From Nocardia uniformis NBRC 13702 (GTDB lineage: Bacteria; Actinomycetota; Actinomycetes; Mycobacteriales; Mycobacteriaceae): a stretch of DNA of 64,000 nt. This document shows, one piece after another, positions 40,246 to 48,849 of the stretch. The number at the start of each line of letters is the position of its first letter. Positions within the stretch are counted from its first letter, which is position 1. The notes beneath the pieces are model-generated. The model saw only the letters and a program-made list of their open reading frames with translations, made no database searches and was not told the origin of the DNA. Where the stretch lies: contig NZ_BDCE01000067.1 of NCBI RefSeq assembly GCF_001613345.1, positions 122,774 through 186,773 of the forward strand, in the 5' to 3' direction. A program made the translations under genes and the position numbers.

Positions 40246-41642
40246 CAGGCGGTGCGCGGCTGTCGTCCTGGAGTGAGCACGGCGGCGACGAGGGCCGCAC
40301 CGGCAGCAGCGACAGCGGCGACAGCGGCGACGGTGAATCCGCTCGTGAATCCGTCGAGTGTGTTCGCGGCGAGGCTGGCGGCCGCGACACTGGAAATGAC
40401 GGCTGCTCCGAGAGCGGCACCGAATTCGTGGAAGGTGCTGACGATTCCGGAGGCGATGCCCGCTTCGTGCGGGGCGATCTGACCGAGGGCGGTTGCCGAG
40501 GCGACGACGAACATGGCACCGGTCCCGGCGGCCGCGATCGTCACACCCACCACCACGGTCGCGGGCCGCATCGAGAGGGCGGGTATGGCCAGCCCAATCG
40601 CGGCAGCCAGCAGTCCGGCCACCCCGAGCGCTCGCGCCCCGAGCCGAGCTATCGCCCGGCCGGTGAGGTCGGCTCCCAGCATTGTCGCCAGCGCCACCGG
40701 AAGGAACAGCAATCCGGTCCGCAGCGCGCCGTAGCCCTGGCTCTGCTGGAAGTAGAAGGTGCCGAGGAAGAACACCGCGATCATCAACGCGGTCGCCATC
40801 AGGATCAGGAACGTGCCGGTGGCCACCGGACGGCGGACGATCAGGCCGATATCCAGCAGTGGTGACCGAGTGGTCTTCTCCCACAGCACGAATACCAGGT
40901 ATCCGAGCGCGCCCACCCCGAGCAGCCCCGCGGTGGCGGCGGTGCGCCACCCGTGGTCTCCGGCATTGATCAGTGCGTAGATCACCGTGCCGGCCGAGGC
41001 GGTGACCAGCAACGCGCCGAACACGTCGAGCCGGGTGCGGGGCCCGGTGACCTGCTGTCGCGGCAGCATTCGGGCCAGAGCTACAGCAATTACCAACGCG
41101 ATGGGCACATTGATGTAGAAGACCCACGGCCATCCGGGGCCCGCGGTGAGGAGCCCGCCCAGCAGCACTCCGAGAGCCGCGCCGCCGCCACCGAGCGCAG
41201 ACCAGACGCCGAGCGCCCTGTTCCGCTCATCACCGGCGAACAGGCCGACGACCAGGGACAGAGCCGCCGGTGATAGCAACGCCGCGCCGACACCCTGGGC
41301 GACGCGACCGCCCAGCAGCAGGCCCGCCGATTCCGAAAGTCCGGCTACCAGCGACGCCACCGCGAAGATCGTCAACCCGGTCAGCACAACCGGCTTGGCC
41401 CCGATCAGGTCGGCGGCCCGTCCACCCAGCAGTATCAGGCCGCCGAATACCAGGGTGTACGCGCTGATCGTCCAGGTCAGTGCCGCACGGCTCAGGTCGA
41501 GATCGGTCTCGATATGCGGCAGCGCGATTGCCACCACGGTGATATCGAGGATCAACATCAGCTGGGCGACGCCCAGGAAGCCGAGGATTCGCCAGCGCAA
41601 GGGATGCGCGGTGCTGGGCTCCGCCCATATCTGTTCGGTCAT
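40245..41642 (-). CDS. MFS drug:H+ antiporter, DHA2 family (14 TMS)
   Basis: 465 residues with about 14 membrane helices. DHA2 landmarks: LDITVVAIALPHIETDL in helix 1, GGRAADLIGAKPVVLTGL (motif A), and ALGGGGAALGVLLGGLL (motif C region). Likely exports a toxic compound or antibiotic. Divergent from the TetR gene at 41733, with two operators in the gap, so expression is probably induced by the exported compound. Substrate unknown. Confidence 0.92.
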   Translation of the reverse strand: MTEQIWAEPSTAHPLRWRILGFLGVAQLMLILDITVVAIALPHIETDLDLSRAALTWTISAYTLVFGGLILLGGRAADLIGAKPVVLTGLTIFAVASLVAGLSESAGLLLGGRVAQGVGAALLSPAALSLVVGLFAGDERNRALGVWSALGGGGAALGVLLGGLLTAGPGWPWVFYINVPIALVIAVALARMLPRQQVTGPRTRLDVFGALLVTASAGTVIYALINAGDHGWRTAATAGLLGVGALGYLVFVLWEKTTRSPLLDIGLIVRRPVATGTFLILMATALMIAVFFLGTFYFQQSQGYGALRTGLLFLPVALATMLGADLTGRAIARLGARALGVAGLLAAAIGLAIPALSMRPATVVVGVTIAAAGTGAMFVVASATALGQIAPHEAGIASGIVSTFHEFGAALGAAVISSVAAASLAANTLDGFTSGFTVAAVAAVAAAGAALVAAVLTPGRQPRTA

Positions 41643-41659
41643 CAGTAGCCTCCTAGCTC

Positions 41660-41683
41660 AACTCGTATGAAGTAGTACGAGTT
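41660..41683. promoter_or_regulatory. TetR operator O1 (MFS side)
   Basis: Perfect 8-bp arms AACTCGTA-N8-TACGAGTT, 18 bp upstream of the MFS start. Confidence 0.7.
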
Positions 41684-41696
41684 ATCGATTGAAGAC

Positions 41697-41722
41697 TAAC
41701 ACGTATATTCCAGTACGAGTTA
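41697..41722. promoter_or_regulatory. TetR operator O2 (TetR side)
   Basis: TAACACGTA-N8-TACGAGTTA, 8 of 9 arm positions complementary, same half-site and spacer as O1, 11 bp before the TetR start. Confidence 0.7.
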
Positions 41723-41732
41723 AGCTACTGTC

Positions 41733-42329
41733 ATGCCCCCAACCACCGGTCCTCGCCGACGCGCAGACGCCGAACGCAGCATTGCCCGCATAATCGCCGC
41801 GGCGCGAAAGAGCCTGAGCGTCAACCCGGATGCGAGCATCGATGACATTGCCAAGGCGGCGGCGGTCGGCCGGATGACGCTCTACGGCCACTTCCCCAAC
41901 CGGGCCGAACTGGTCGACGCCGCATTGACCGACGCCCTGCGATCCGGTGATGAAACCCTGGCGGACGTCGACCTCAACGGGAACGCACGCGACGCCCTGA
42001 CCCAACTGCTCGACTCGAGCTGGTCACTCGTGGCTGAATCCACCGCACTGCTGATAGCGGCCCAGGCAACCCTGCCCGAGGAGCGCATCCGCGAACTGCA
42101 CACCGGCCACGCGGTACGAGTCGAAGGGCTCATTCGCCGCGGCCAGCGCGAAGGCGTCTTCCGCACCGACCTACCGATCACCTGGCTGGTGAACCTCGTC
42201 CACTACATCCTCAACGGCGCTGCCGCCGAGGTTCGTGCCGGACGCATGCCGGCCGACGACGCCGCCCACATCGTCACGACCACAGTGCAATCCACCCTCG
42301 CGCCCCCACGTGATCACCCCGAGCGCTAA
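41733..42329 (+). CDS. TetR-family repressor of the MFS exporter
   Basis: 198 residues. HTH region IARIIAAARKSLSVNPDASIDDIAKAAAVGRMTLYGHFPNRAELV is a typical but slightly shifted TetR head. The C-terminal ligand domain is of the kind found beside DHA2 exporters. No ribosome site is obvious, so the transcript may be leaderless. It should bind O1 and O2 and release on ligand binding. Confidence 0.88.
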   Translation: MPPTTGPRRRADAERSIARIIAAARKSLSVNPDASIDDIAKAAAVGRMTLYGHFPNRAELVDAALTDALRSGDETLADVDLNGNARDALTQLLDSSWSLVAESTALLIAAQATLPEERIRELHTGHAVRVEGLIRRGQREGVFRTDLPITWLVNLVHYILNGAAAEVRAGRMPADDAAHIVTTTVQSTLAPPRDHPER

Positions 42330-42332
42330 TGC

Positions 42333-43367
42333 TCAGACTCGGACTGCTCCAACGACTCGGCGGTGCGGGGAACCACCCTTGAAAACCGCATTCCGATCCG
42401 GATGCGCGTTCGGCGCGAGTACCTGGTCCGGCTGGACACTCGGCTGTTCTTCACGAAGCTGCCCCGCACCCGCTTCGCGGGCATGGACCGGCCAGGCCGC
42501 GAAATCCTGGTCGGCGTGGGCGTCGTTCAAGGCGCGCTCGCAGCGGCGGGCCAGGTCATGGCGGTCGGTACCGGGCATTTCCAGCGGTCGCAGGACTACT
42601 TCGGCGACGACTCCGCGTGAGCGCAGGACGCGGCGGATGGAGTCGCTGAGGGTGTCGGCGCCGATGAATCCGGGGATAGTGGACAGGTTGCCGACGCGGT
42701 CGCGGTAGCGCAGGTGCATGGGCCGCACGGGGGTGCCGGTATCGACGGCGGCTTGGAACAGGGCGGGGCGGAGGCGGCCGCGGGCGCGACCGCACCAGGT
42801 GGTGCCCTCGGGGAAGATGGCGACGCGATCTCCGGAACGCAGGCGGGCGGCCAGCTGATCGACCACGCCGGGCAGGCGGCGCAGGCTTTCGCGTTCAATC
42901 GGGAGCACGCGCACCATGCGGGCGATACCGCCAAGCAATGGCCAGTCGATCAGGTCGGCGCGGGCCACGAATCCCATGGGCTGTACGGCCGCCAGTACCG
43001 CGATATCGGTCCAGCCGACGTGGTCGGCTACGACCAGCAGGCCGGTGCCGGGGTCCGCGGGCGCGGCACCGGCGGCACTGTTGTCGATCACTCGAATCCG
43101 AATCCCGCAGCAGAACAGCAGGGTTCGGGCGTAGCGGCGGTTCACCGCAGGTCGCCAGCGGCGGGGAGCGGCCAGGTAGGCGACGGGGAAGGTGGAGAGT
43201 ACCGCCGCGAAGGAGAGGACTCGGGCAGCGACGCGGAGGGTTCCGGCCTCAGTGGGTGCGTCGACGCAGTCCGGCCCGCAGGGGCTCGACGGCATCCAGG
43301 CGTGCACGGGGGCGGCGGGCGGGCACGATAGGGGTGCCGAGCCCGGGGAAAGGAGCGCTGAAATCAT
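42333..43367 (-). CDS. PlsC-type 1-acylglycerol-3-phosphate acyltransferase family (Rv3026c-like)
   Basis: 344 residues. Catalytic HxxxxD motif in ADHVGWTDIAVLA and the second motif AIFPEGTTWCGRAR are intact. One N-terminal hydrophobic segment (VLSFAAVLSTFPVAYLAA). It transfers an acyl chain to a lipid acceptor at the membrane; the actual acceptor is unknown. The final ~50 residues (VHAREAGAGQLREEQPS...) are encoded by the right copy of the 66-bp repeat and adjoining DNA, so the C-terminus may have been altered by the repeat. Starts 6 bp after the GNAT stop; cotranscribed. Confidence 0.88.
   Translation of the reverse strand: MISALLSPGSAPLSCPPAAPVHAWMPSSPCGPDCVDAPTEAGTLRVAARVLSFAAVLSTFPVAYLAAPRRWRPAVNRRYARTLLFCCGIRIRVIDNSAAGAAPADPGTGLLVVADHVGWTDIAVLAAVQPMGFVARADLIDWPLLGGIARMVRVLPIERESLRRLPGVVDQLAARLRSGDRVAIFPEGTTWCGRARGRLRPALFQAAVDTGTPVRPMHLRYRDRVGNLSTIPGFIGADTLSDSIRRVLRSRGVVAEVVLRPLEMPGTDRHDLARRCERALNDAHADQDFAAWPVHAREAGAGQLREEQPSVQPDQVLAPNAHPDRNAVFKGGSPHRRVVGAVRV
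42417..42483 (+). repeat. 66-bp direct repeat, right copy
   Basis: Matches 40098-40163 from GAGTACCTGGTCCGGCTGGA to CCCGCTTCGCGGGCA. It lies within the 3' end of the plsC-like gene and 88 bp past the TetR stop. Confidence 0.8.
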
Positions 43368-43373
43368 GGTTAC

Positions 43374-44249
43374 TCACCGGGCGTCGAAAGTGGCTGCGGC
43401 GCTGCGCAATCGGTCCAGGTAGCGGGTGTTGATAGTGGAGAAGCCGAGCAGGGCCACGAAGTCGGCGACGCCGAATTCCGGGTCGTGCGCGGGTTCACCG
43501 CAAATCTGCGCGCCGAGACGCAGATAGCCGTTGAGCAGTGGCGGAACCTTGGCCCGGGCGGGCGGTTCGATATCGTCGAGGGTGCGACCGCCCACCACGA
43601 CCGGGCGGTACGGCTGAACGAATCGCGGCGCTTCGATGGCGTGGCGGGCGAGCAACAGATCGCGCACACCGCGCACATTCACGCCGGGCTGGTCGTCGGC
43701 CGTCAGTTGCATGGGCACCGACACGCAACCCATCACCCAGTCGTAGCCGGTGAGTTCGATGTAGTGCAGGATGCCCGCCCACATGAGGCTGAGCACCGAG
43801 CCGTTGCGATGTTCGGGCAGGACACACGCGCGGCCCATCTCGACAATGCGCTGTCCGGTGGGATCGAGCCCCGCCAGATCGAATTCGGTGGCGGTGTAGT
43901 AGCCGCCTGCCGCGATTACCTTGTGCGGCGGCAGCATTCGGTAGCAGCCGACGAATTCCTCGGTGAGATTGTCGCGAACCAGCAGGTGATCGCAGTGCTC
44001 ATCGAAGCGGTCGTGATCGCGGCCGGTGCCGTCATCGGTAATGGTGAACCCGGGCTCATTGGCGAAGACCCGGTAGCGCAGCCGCTGCGCCACCTCACGA
44101 TGGGCGACGTCGGATTCGACGACCAGGGAGTAGCGGGCGCGGCCGGTGGAGCGGATCGGTTCCGGTGTGGAACATGACGCGGACGGGAGCAGTGCGGGAT
44201 TCGATCCAGCGGTAAGCAGGCTGGAGGTCGACGCTGCCTTTGTGGTCAT
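43374..44249 (-). CDS. OlsB/hemolysin-like GNAT acyltransferase (Rv3027c-like)
   Basis: 291 residues from ATG 44249 (MTTKAASTSSLL); the frame is open to 44336 without support. Features: YSLVVESDVAHREVAQRLRYRVFANEPGF, FDEHCDHLLVRD, VGCYRMLPP, IVEMGRACVLPEHRNGSVL, and PPLLNGYLRLGAQICGEP. This matches the acyl-ACP-dependent N-acyltransferase (ornithine lipid synthase-like) family, also annotated as hemolysin-related. Coupled to the PlsC-like gene, which suggests the two-step OlsB/OlsA-type acylation of an amino-acid lipid. The acceptor is not proven. Confidence 0.82.
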   Translation of the reverse strand: MTTKAASTSSLLTAGSNPALLPSASCSTPEPIRSTGRARYSLVVESDVAHREVAQRLRYRVFANEPGFTITDDGTGRDHDRFDEHCDHLLVRDNLTEEFVGCYRMLPPHKVIAAGGYYTATEFDLAGLDPTGQRIVEMGRACVLPEHRNGSVLSLMWAGILHYIELTGYDWVMGCVSVPMQLTADDQPGVNVRGVRDLLLARHAIEAPRFVQPYRPVVVGGRTLDDIEPPARAKVPPLLNGYLRLGAQICGEPAHDPEFGVADFVALLGFSTINTRYLDRLRSAAATFDAR

Positions 44250-44472
44250 AGTGATGATCAAGCCAGCCGCACACTGCCTCGGAGCGACCGCGAGATGGCG
44301 TGCCGATGCCAGTCCGGTGAACGCGACCTGGACCACACGCGGAGTTCACCGATGCGTCGCTAATCGTTCCCTACCAGGCCTTTTGCTCGTTCCCGAAAGC
44401 ACGATGCGCATGGCTCGCCGAGGAAGGACAGCGTATGACACGGTCGCGGGCCGCGTTCGACCACCCCCGGCT

Positions 44473-45504
44473 TCAACTGCCGAAGAGCAGTGCGGTGTCA
44501 CCGAATTCGTGCCATAGATAGCCGGTGTCGAGGGCCGCGCGGTACGCCTCACGCACGGTGACCGCGCCCGCGACAGCCTCCAGGAGGTGCAGGTGCGAGG
44601 CTCCGGGTTCATGCCAGCCGGTAATGAGACCGTCCACCACCCGGGCCGGATGGTCCGTGCCGAGCACCAACTTCGTCCAGCCCGATATCGGATGCACGAG
44701 TCCGTCCGGTCCGACAGCGGATTCGAGCGCCCTGGTGACCGTGGTACCCACCGCGACCACCCGTCCGCCCGCCGCACGCGTGGCATTCACCAGGCGGGCA
44801 GTCGATTCCGATACTGTGAGCCGCTCCGGGCTCGGTGGTTCCCGTGACTCCGGGGAGGACACATTGGTGTGCAGGGTGATCGGCGCGAGCACCACCCCGG
44901 CGCTCACCAGTTCGGTCACCAGCCCCTCGGTGAATGGACGTGCCGCACTGGGCATTTCAGCGCTGCCGGGCTCACTTGCGAAGACGGTCCGGTAGTAGGA
45001 CGCCGACCAGCGCTGTGTGACATAGGAATAGGTGATCGGTCGACCGTGCCGAACCAGCAGCCGCCATACGTCGCCGCTCACATCGGCGACCCAGAGCCGT
45101 CGTGCACCCGGTAACCAGGGTCGGCGCAGGACAGCGCTGATCCCACCCGGAAGGCGCACCCGCGCACCCGATTCCAGCGGTGCGCCCGACCATGGTGTTC
45201 CATGCGGATCACGCAGCTCGACTACCCAACCGCCGTCCTCGAGCCAGGTGCCGAAGTGCAGTACACCAGTGGAGCCGAAGATCGCGTCCACGGCCGCTTT
45301 CAGCATTGCCGAGTTGTTCACCACCACCAGATCGCCGGGGTGCAGGAAGTTCGGCAGCTCGTGAAATCTCGCGTGGGTGAGAACCCCACCGTCGGACACC
45401 ATGAGCCGAACCTCGTCGCGCTCCAGCCCCCGCGCCTCCGGCGGGCTGGTGGCGGCACGATCGGTGGGCAGTGTGAAATCGACCGTCTCCATCGCGATGG
45501 TCAT
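44473..45504 (-). CDS. QueA-like S-adenosylmethionine:tRNA ribosyltransferase-isomerase paralogue
   Basis: 343 residues. QueA-like elements: DFTLPTDRAATSPPEARG, HARFHELPNFLHPGDLVVVNNSAM, LHFGTWLEDGGWVVELRDP, SYVTQRWSASYYRTVFA, then SGWTKLVLGTDHPARVVDGLITGWHEPGASHLHLLEA. QueA makes epoxyqueuosine from preQ1-tRNA. No tgt or queC-F gene is present here, and many actinobacteria lack the queuosine pathway, so this paralogue may act on something else. Overlaps the SDR upstream by 4 bp. Confidence 0.8.
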   Translation of the reverse strand: MTIAMETVDFTLPTDRAATSPPEARGLERDEVRLMVSDGGVLTHARFHELPNFLHPGDLVVVNNSAMLKAAVDAIFGSTGVLHFGTWLEDGGWVVELRDPHGTPWSGAPLESGARVRLPGGISAVLRRPWLPGARRLWVADVSGDVWRLLVRHGRPITYSYVTQRWSASYYRTVFASEPGSAEMPSAARPFTEGLVTELVSAGVVLAPITLHTNVSSPESREPPSPERLTVSESTARLVNATRAAGGRVVAVGTTVTRALESAVGPDGLVHPISGWTKLVLGTDHPARVVDGLITGWHEPGASHLHLLEAVAGAVTVREAYRAALDTGYLWHEFGDTALLFGS

Positions 45505-46190
45505 GACCGCACCGCGAGCTCGGAGGCCAGGTATCGCCCGCTGTCAGGGCGCGTGCCTATGAGCTGAAGTAGCGTGGGCACAACGGTTTCCGGCTCCGGA
45601 CGATCGGAGATCTCCTCGCCCGGGAAGGCCGCCTGATGCATCTCGGTACGCATATCGCCGGGATCGAAGCTGTAGATCCGCAGCTCGGGGTTCTCGGCCG
45701 CGAGCACCGCGGTGACCTGGTCGAGGGCCGCTTTGGACGACCCGTACCCACCCCAGCCCTCGTACGCGCCGACAGCGGCATCCGAGCTGATATTCACCGC
45801 GATCCCCTCGGAGCTACGCAGCAGCGGCAATGTCGCCTGCAATACCGCCAGGGGCGCAATGACATTGGTCTCGTACACTGCCGCCAGGTCATCCAGTGGA
45901 TACCGGTCCAAACGCGGTAGCGGACTCGGGCCAAGGGCACTGGCATTGTTGATCACCAGATCGAGCCGCCCCGCCGCTTCGACCGCGCCGACGAGTTGTG
46001 CTCGATGCGTTGGATCAGCGATATCCCCGACCACCGCATAGGCTCCCGTCGCCGCTCGAACGGCTTCGAGCCGCTCGGCCCCGCGCGCGGTAATGATCAA
46101 CCGCCACCCCTGTGCGGAAAGGGCGAGCGCGAGCGCCCGCCCGAACCCCGCCGAGGCTCCAGTGATGAGTGCTGTGCTGTTGTCTCCCAT
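45501..46190 (-). CDS. short-chain dehydrogenase/reductase
   Basis: 229 residues from ATG 46190 (MGDNSTALITGASAGFGRALA); the frame is open slightly further. Cofactor motif TGASAGFG, NNAS in place of NNAG, catalytic Ser in NISSDAAVGAYEGWG, and GGYGSSKAAL as the YxxxK. Its stop overlaps the QueA-like start (ATGA), so the two are one operon. Substrate unknown. Confidence 0.87.
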   Translation of the reverse strand: MGDNSTALITGASAGFGRALALALSAQGWRLIITARGAERLEAVRAATGAYAVVGDIADPTHRAQLVGAVEAAGRLDLVINNASALGPSPLPRLDRYPLDDLAAVYETNVIAPLAVLQATLPLLRSSEGIAVNISSDAAVGAYEGWGGYGSSKAALDQVTAVLAAENPELRIYSFDPGDMRTEMHQAAFPGEEISDRPEPETVVPTLLQLIGTRPDSGRYLASELAVRS

Positions 46191-46261
46191 AACGCCATCG
46201 TGAAACCTCAACTGAACTCGAGGTCAATGATTCTTCGCCGAAGGCGAACAATCCGATGGTC

Positions 46262-46289
46262 AGCGGTTCGGACGCGGACCGGAACCGCT
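46262..46289. terminator. short hairpin after the ABC operon
   Basis: AGCGGTTC and GAACCGCT arms 12 bp apart, between the end of the ABC permease gene (46415) and the SDR start. Candidate terminator for the padR-ABC operon; weak evidence. Confidence 0.35.
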
Positions 46290-46414
46290 CGGCTCTCCAT
46301 GTAATCTGCGCGAGCTCCCGCGACTTCCTGTGCGGGCGGCCCGATTCGTATCGATCAGCCGCGGTGGTTGCAGTTCGCCCTGGGCGACAGTGCGGTGCAA
46401 TCAGGTCTGGCGCT

Positions 46415-47164
46415 TCAGGCATTCTCCCGGGCGAAGCTGCGTGCGCCGATCACCATGAGTACCAACGCCACACCCACTGTGAGCGCGGTCCCGAGATACA
46501 CCTCACTCGCCCCGAAATCACCCCGGAACAGCGCCCGCGCCGCATCAACGGTGTGCGAGAAGGGATTCACGGCCGCGATGTTCTGCAACCAGGCGGGGCC
46601 CACACTCATGGGCAGCAGGATTCCGGACAGCAGCATGAGCGGCACCGAAATGGAGTTGAGCACCGACGCGAGCGTCGTCTCCGAACGCGCCCACATACCC
46701 AGGGCATAGGACGCCGAGGCCAGCCCTGCCGCCATTACCGAGATGAGCAGGACCGAAAGCACCAAACCCACCGGGTCCGGCCGCACTCCGAAGGCCAGCG
46801 TGGCAACGCCCACCAGAATGAGCGCCTGCGCGGCGAGCACCACCATATCCTTGAGCACCCGCCCGACCAGCAGCGCGGCGCGTGACGCGGGCGTAACCCG
46901 TTGCCGCTCAACAGTCCCGGACCGCAGTTCGGCGACTATACCGAATCCCGCGAACATGGACCCGAACAGTCCGATCTGAATGACCAGCGCCGGAGTGAGG
47001 ATCGTCCACGAGTCCTCCCCCGGCGAGATGCCCTTCACCAATGGCCCGAACAGCACCAGATAGAGGATCGGCTGGAAAACCCCGATCAGCACCCACGCCG
47101 GGTTGCGTAGATTGCCCCGCAGCTGCGACCAGAAGATCAGCCCGGTCTCTCGCAGCGATGTCAT
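46415..47164 (-). CDS. ABC-2 type transporter permease (DrrB-like)
   Basis: 249 residues with six membrane helices (for example YLVLFGPLVKGI, LVIQIGLFGSMFAGFGIV, LLVGRVLKDMVVLAAQALILVGV, SVPLMLLSGILLPMSVGPAWL). Fits the ABC-2 permease family of drug exporters. Its start overlaps the ATPase stop by 4 bp. Forms an exporter with the ATPase; substrate unknown. Confidence 0.9.
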   Translation of the reverse strand: MTSLRETGLIFWSQLRGNLRNPAWVLIGVFQPILYLVLFGPLVKGISPGEDSWTILTPALVIQIGLFGSMFAGFGIVAELRSGTVERQRVTPASRAALLVGRVLKDMVVLAAQALILVGVATLAFGVRPDPVGLVLSVLLISVMAAGLASASYALGMWARSETTLASVLNSISVPLMLLSGILLPMSVGPAWLQNIAAVNPFSHTVDAARALFRGDFGASEVYLGTALTVGVALVLMVIGARSFARENA

Positions 47165-48219
47165 GACTGTGCTCCTTCCCGCAGTGAACGTCCCGTGAGT
47201 GAGAGAAATACATCGTCGAGACTGGGCCGCTTCACGGTGAGAGCCCCAGGGGTGATGTCTTTTTCGTCGAGCGCGCGCAATAGCGGCACCACGGCCTCGT
47301 CACCGCGTTCGACGGTCAGATGCACCAGAGCCGTTCCGGTACGGCCGGTTCTGTCGCCGTCCGCCCGTATACCCTGCCGCACGTCCAACACCGATTCAGC
47401 GACCTGAAGCGCGAGATCGGCGTCGCTGTCCTCGATTTCGAGGCTGATCACATCGCCGGAGATACGCCGCTTCAGCTCATCGGGCGTACCCATCGCGACA
47501 ATCCCGCCGTGATCCATGACCAGGATCCGGTCGCAGAGGGCGTCGGCTTCCTCCAGGTAGTGGGTGGTGAGGACGACGGTGGTGCCGTCGCCGCGCAGTC
47601 GCCGAATGTGCTCCCAGAGATTGGCCCGGCTCTGCGGGTCCAGTCCGGTGGTCGGTTCGTCCAGGTAGATGAGGGTGGGCCGGTGCACCAGGCCGAGTGC
47701 GATATCGACGCGACGACGCTGCCCGCCCGAGAGCTGCCCGCAGGTGCGTCCTGCCAACCCTTCCAGGCCCAACGCCTCGTACAGCGCGGCAGCACTGCGC
47801 CGCGCCTCGGCCTTGGAAAGACCGAAAAGCCGGGCCTGTAGCACCAATTCTTCCTCGACGATGTGCTCGTCGACCGTCGAACCGCCCTGCGGCACATAGC
47901 CGATACGCGAGCGCACGATGCGGGGTTCGGTGCGCAGGTCCGCGCCCACGACGGTCGCTTCGCCCGCAGTGGGTGCGAGCAACGTCGAGATCATGCGCAA
48001 TGTCGTGGTCTTACCCGCGCCGTTGGGGCCGAGCAGACCGAGAATTTCGCCCGCATGGACGTCGAAGTCGATTCCCTTAACCGCTTCGACCGGGCCGGAT
48101 TTGGTAGTGAACGTTCGGGCCAGCCCGCGCGCCCGGATTACCGAGTCGGCGGGATGAACGCGAACCGAGTCGGTCGTTTCCACCCATCCCACGGTAGAAA
48201 CAACCGACTCGTTAGTCAA
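47161..48219 (-). CDS. ABC transporter ATP-binding protein (DrrA-like)
   Basis: 352 residues from TTG 48219; in-frame GTG codons at about 48189 are possible alternatives. Walker A GLLGPNGAGKTTT, Q-loop YVPQGG, signature LSGGQRRRVDIALG, Walker B LIYLDEPTTGLDP, H-loop TTHYLEEA. The C-terminal ~100 residues match the DrrA-type extension. Energises the permease encoded next. Lies in a padR-drrA-drrB-like operon. Confidence 0.93.
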   Translation of the reverse strand: MTNESVVSTVGWVETTDSVRVHPADSVIRARGLARTFTTKSGPVEAVKGIDFDVHAGEILGLLGPNGAGKTTTLRMISTLLAPTAGEATVVGADLRTEPRIVRSRIGYVPQGGSTVDEHIVEEELVLQARLFGLSKAEARRSAAALYEALGLEGLAGRTCGQLSGGQRRRVDIALGLVHRPTLIYLDEPTTGLDPQSRANLWEHIRRLRGDGTTVVLTTHYLEEADALCDRILVMDHGGIVAMGTPDELKRRISGDVISLEIEDSDADLALQVAESVLDVRQGIRADGDRTGRTGTALVHLTVERGDEAVVPLLRALDEKDITPGALTVKRPSLDDVFLSLTGRSLREGAQS

Positions 48220-48242
48220 GCTTGATTATTCAGGCTTGACTA
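48213..48242. promoter_or_regulatory. palindrome overlapping the padR stop and ABC start
   Basis: Perfect 9-bp arms TAGTCAAGC-N12-GCTTGACTA. It covers the last padR codons and the ATPase start region. Candidate PadR operator, or a site that limits read-through. Confidence 0.5.
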
Positions 48243-48849
48243 GGCGGGCTGGCAATGCCCCTTTCTTCCCCGGCGTCCACACGTCGAGCTGTCCACTTTC
48301 GATGCGCTGCAATGTCTTACGCGCCCACTCCAGATCCGCGCGCACATGCGCCGCGGCCAACCCCATCGCATCCGCCACCTGGTACGGCTCCGCCTCCGTA
48401 GGATCACCGCTACCCGCAAGCACCCGTTCCACCTCTCGATCCAGGATCACCAGTTCGGCCTCGAACTTCAGAATTCGACTGCGCAGCGCGGCGATAACAT
48501 CGGAACGCGGCACGTGCGGGAACAGCGCCACCGCCGTGTAATAGATGTACTTGGGCTGTTCCGCCGAGAACAGCACCGCCCGCATGAGGTCGCCGAACTC
48601 CTTCTCGCCGTCGGAAGTCAGGTGATAGCTGGTGCGCTCCGGACGCCCCGCGCCCTGATCCACCCCCTCCACCGCGATCAGCCCGTCGCGCTCCAGGGTC
48701 TTGAGCGCGCCGTAGATGGAGCCGGGTTTGGTATGCGCCCAGTCGTCGGCGCGCCAGGACAGCAATTCACGACGCACGTCGTAACCGTGCACCGGTTGTA
48801 GCAGCCGGACTACGGCGAGCACTAGCAATCGAGTGGTGGGAACAGCCAT
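48226..48849 (-). CDS. PadR-family transcriptional regulator
   Basis: 207 residues. PadR winged-helix start: TTRLLVLAVVRLLQPVHGYDVRRELLSWRADDW, KPGSIYGALKTLERDGLIAVEG, RTSYHLTSDGEKEF. The C-terminal domain (about 110-200) is helical. PadR proteins commonly repress adjacent drug-exporter genes, as expected from its position as first gene of this operon. Confidence 0.9.
   Translation of the reverse strand: MAVPTTRLLVLAVVRLLQPVHGYDVRRELLSWRADDWAHTKPGSIYGALKTLERDGLIAVEGVDQGAGRPERTSYHLTSDGEKEFGDLMRAVLFSAEQPKYIYYTAVALFPHVPRSDVIAALRSRILKFEAELVILDREVERVLAGSGDPTEAEPYQVADAMGLAAAHVRADLEWARKTLQRIESGQLDVWTPGKKGALPARLVKPE

Noticed and set aside
42363..42620. Plus-strand ORF over the right 66-bp repeat
   Set aside because: No homologous continuation at the left copy, where the frame differs by a 1-bp indel; it overlaps the plsC-like gene, which has clear motifs.
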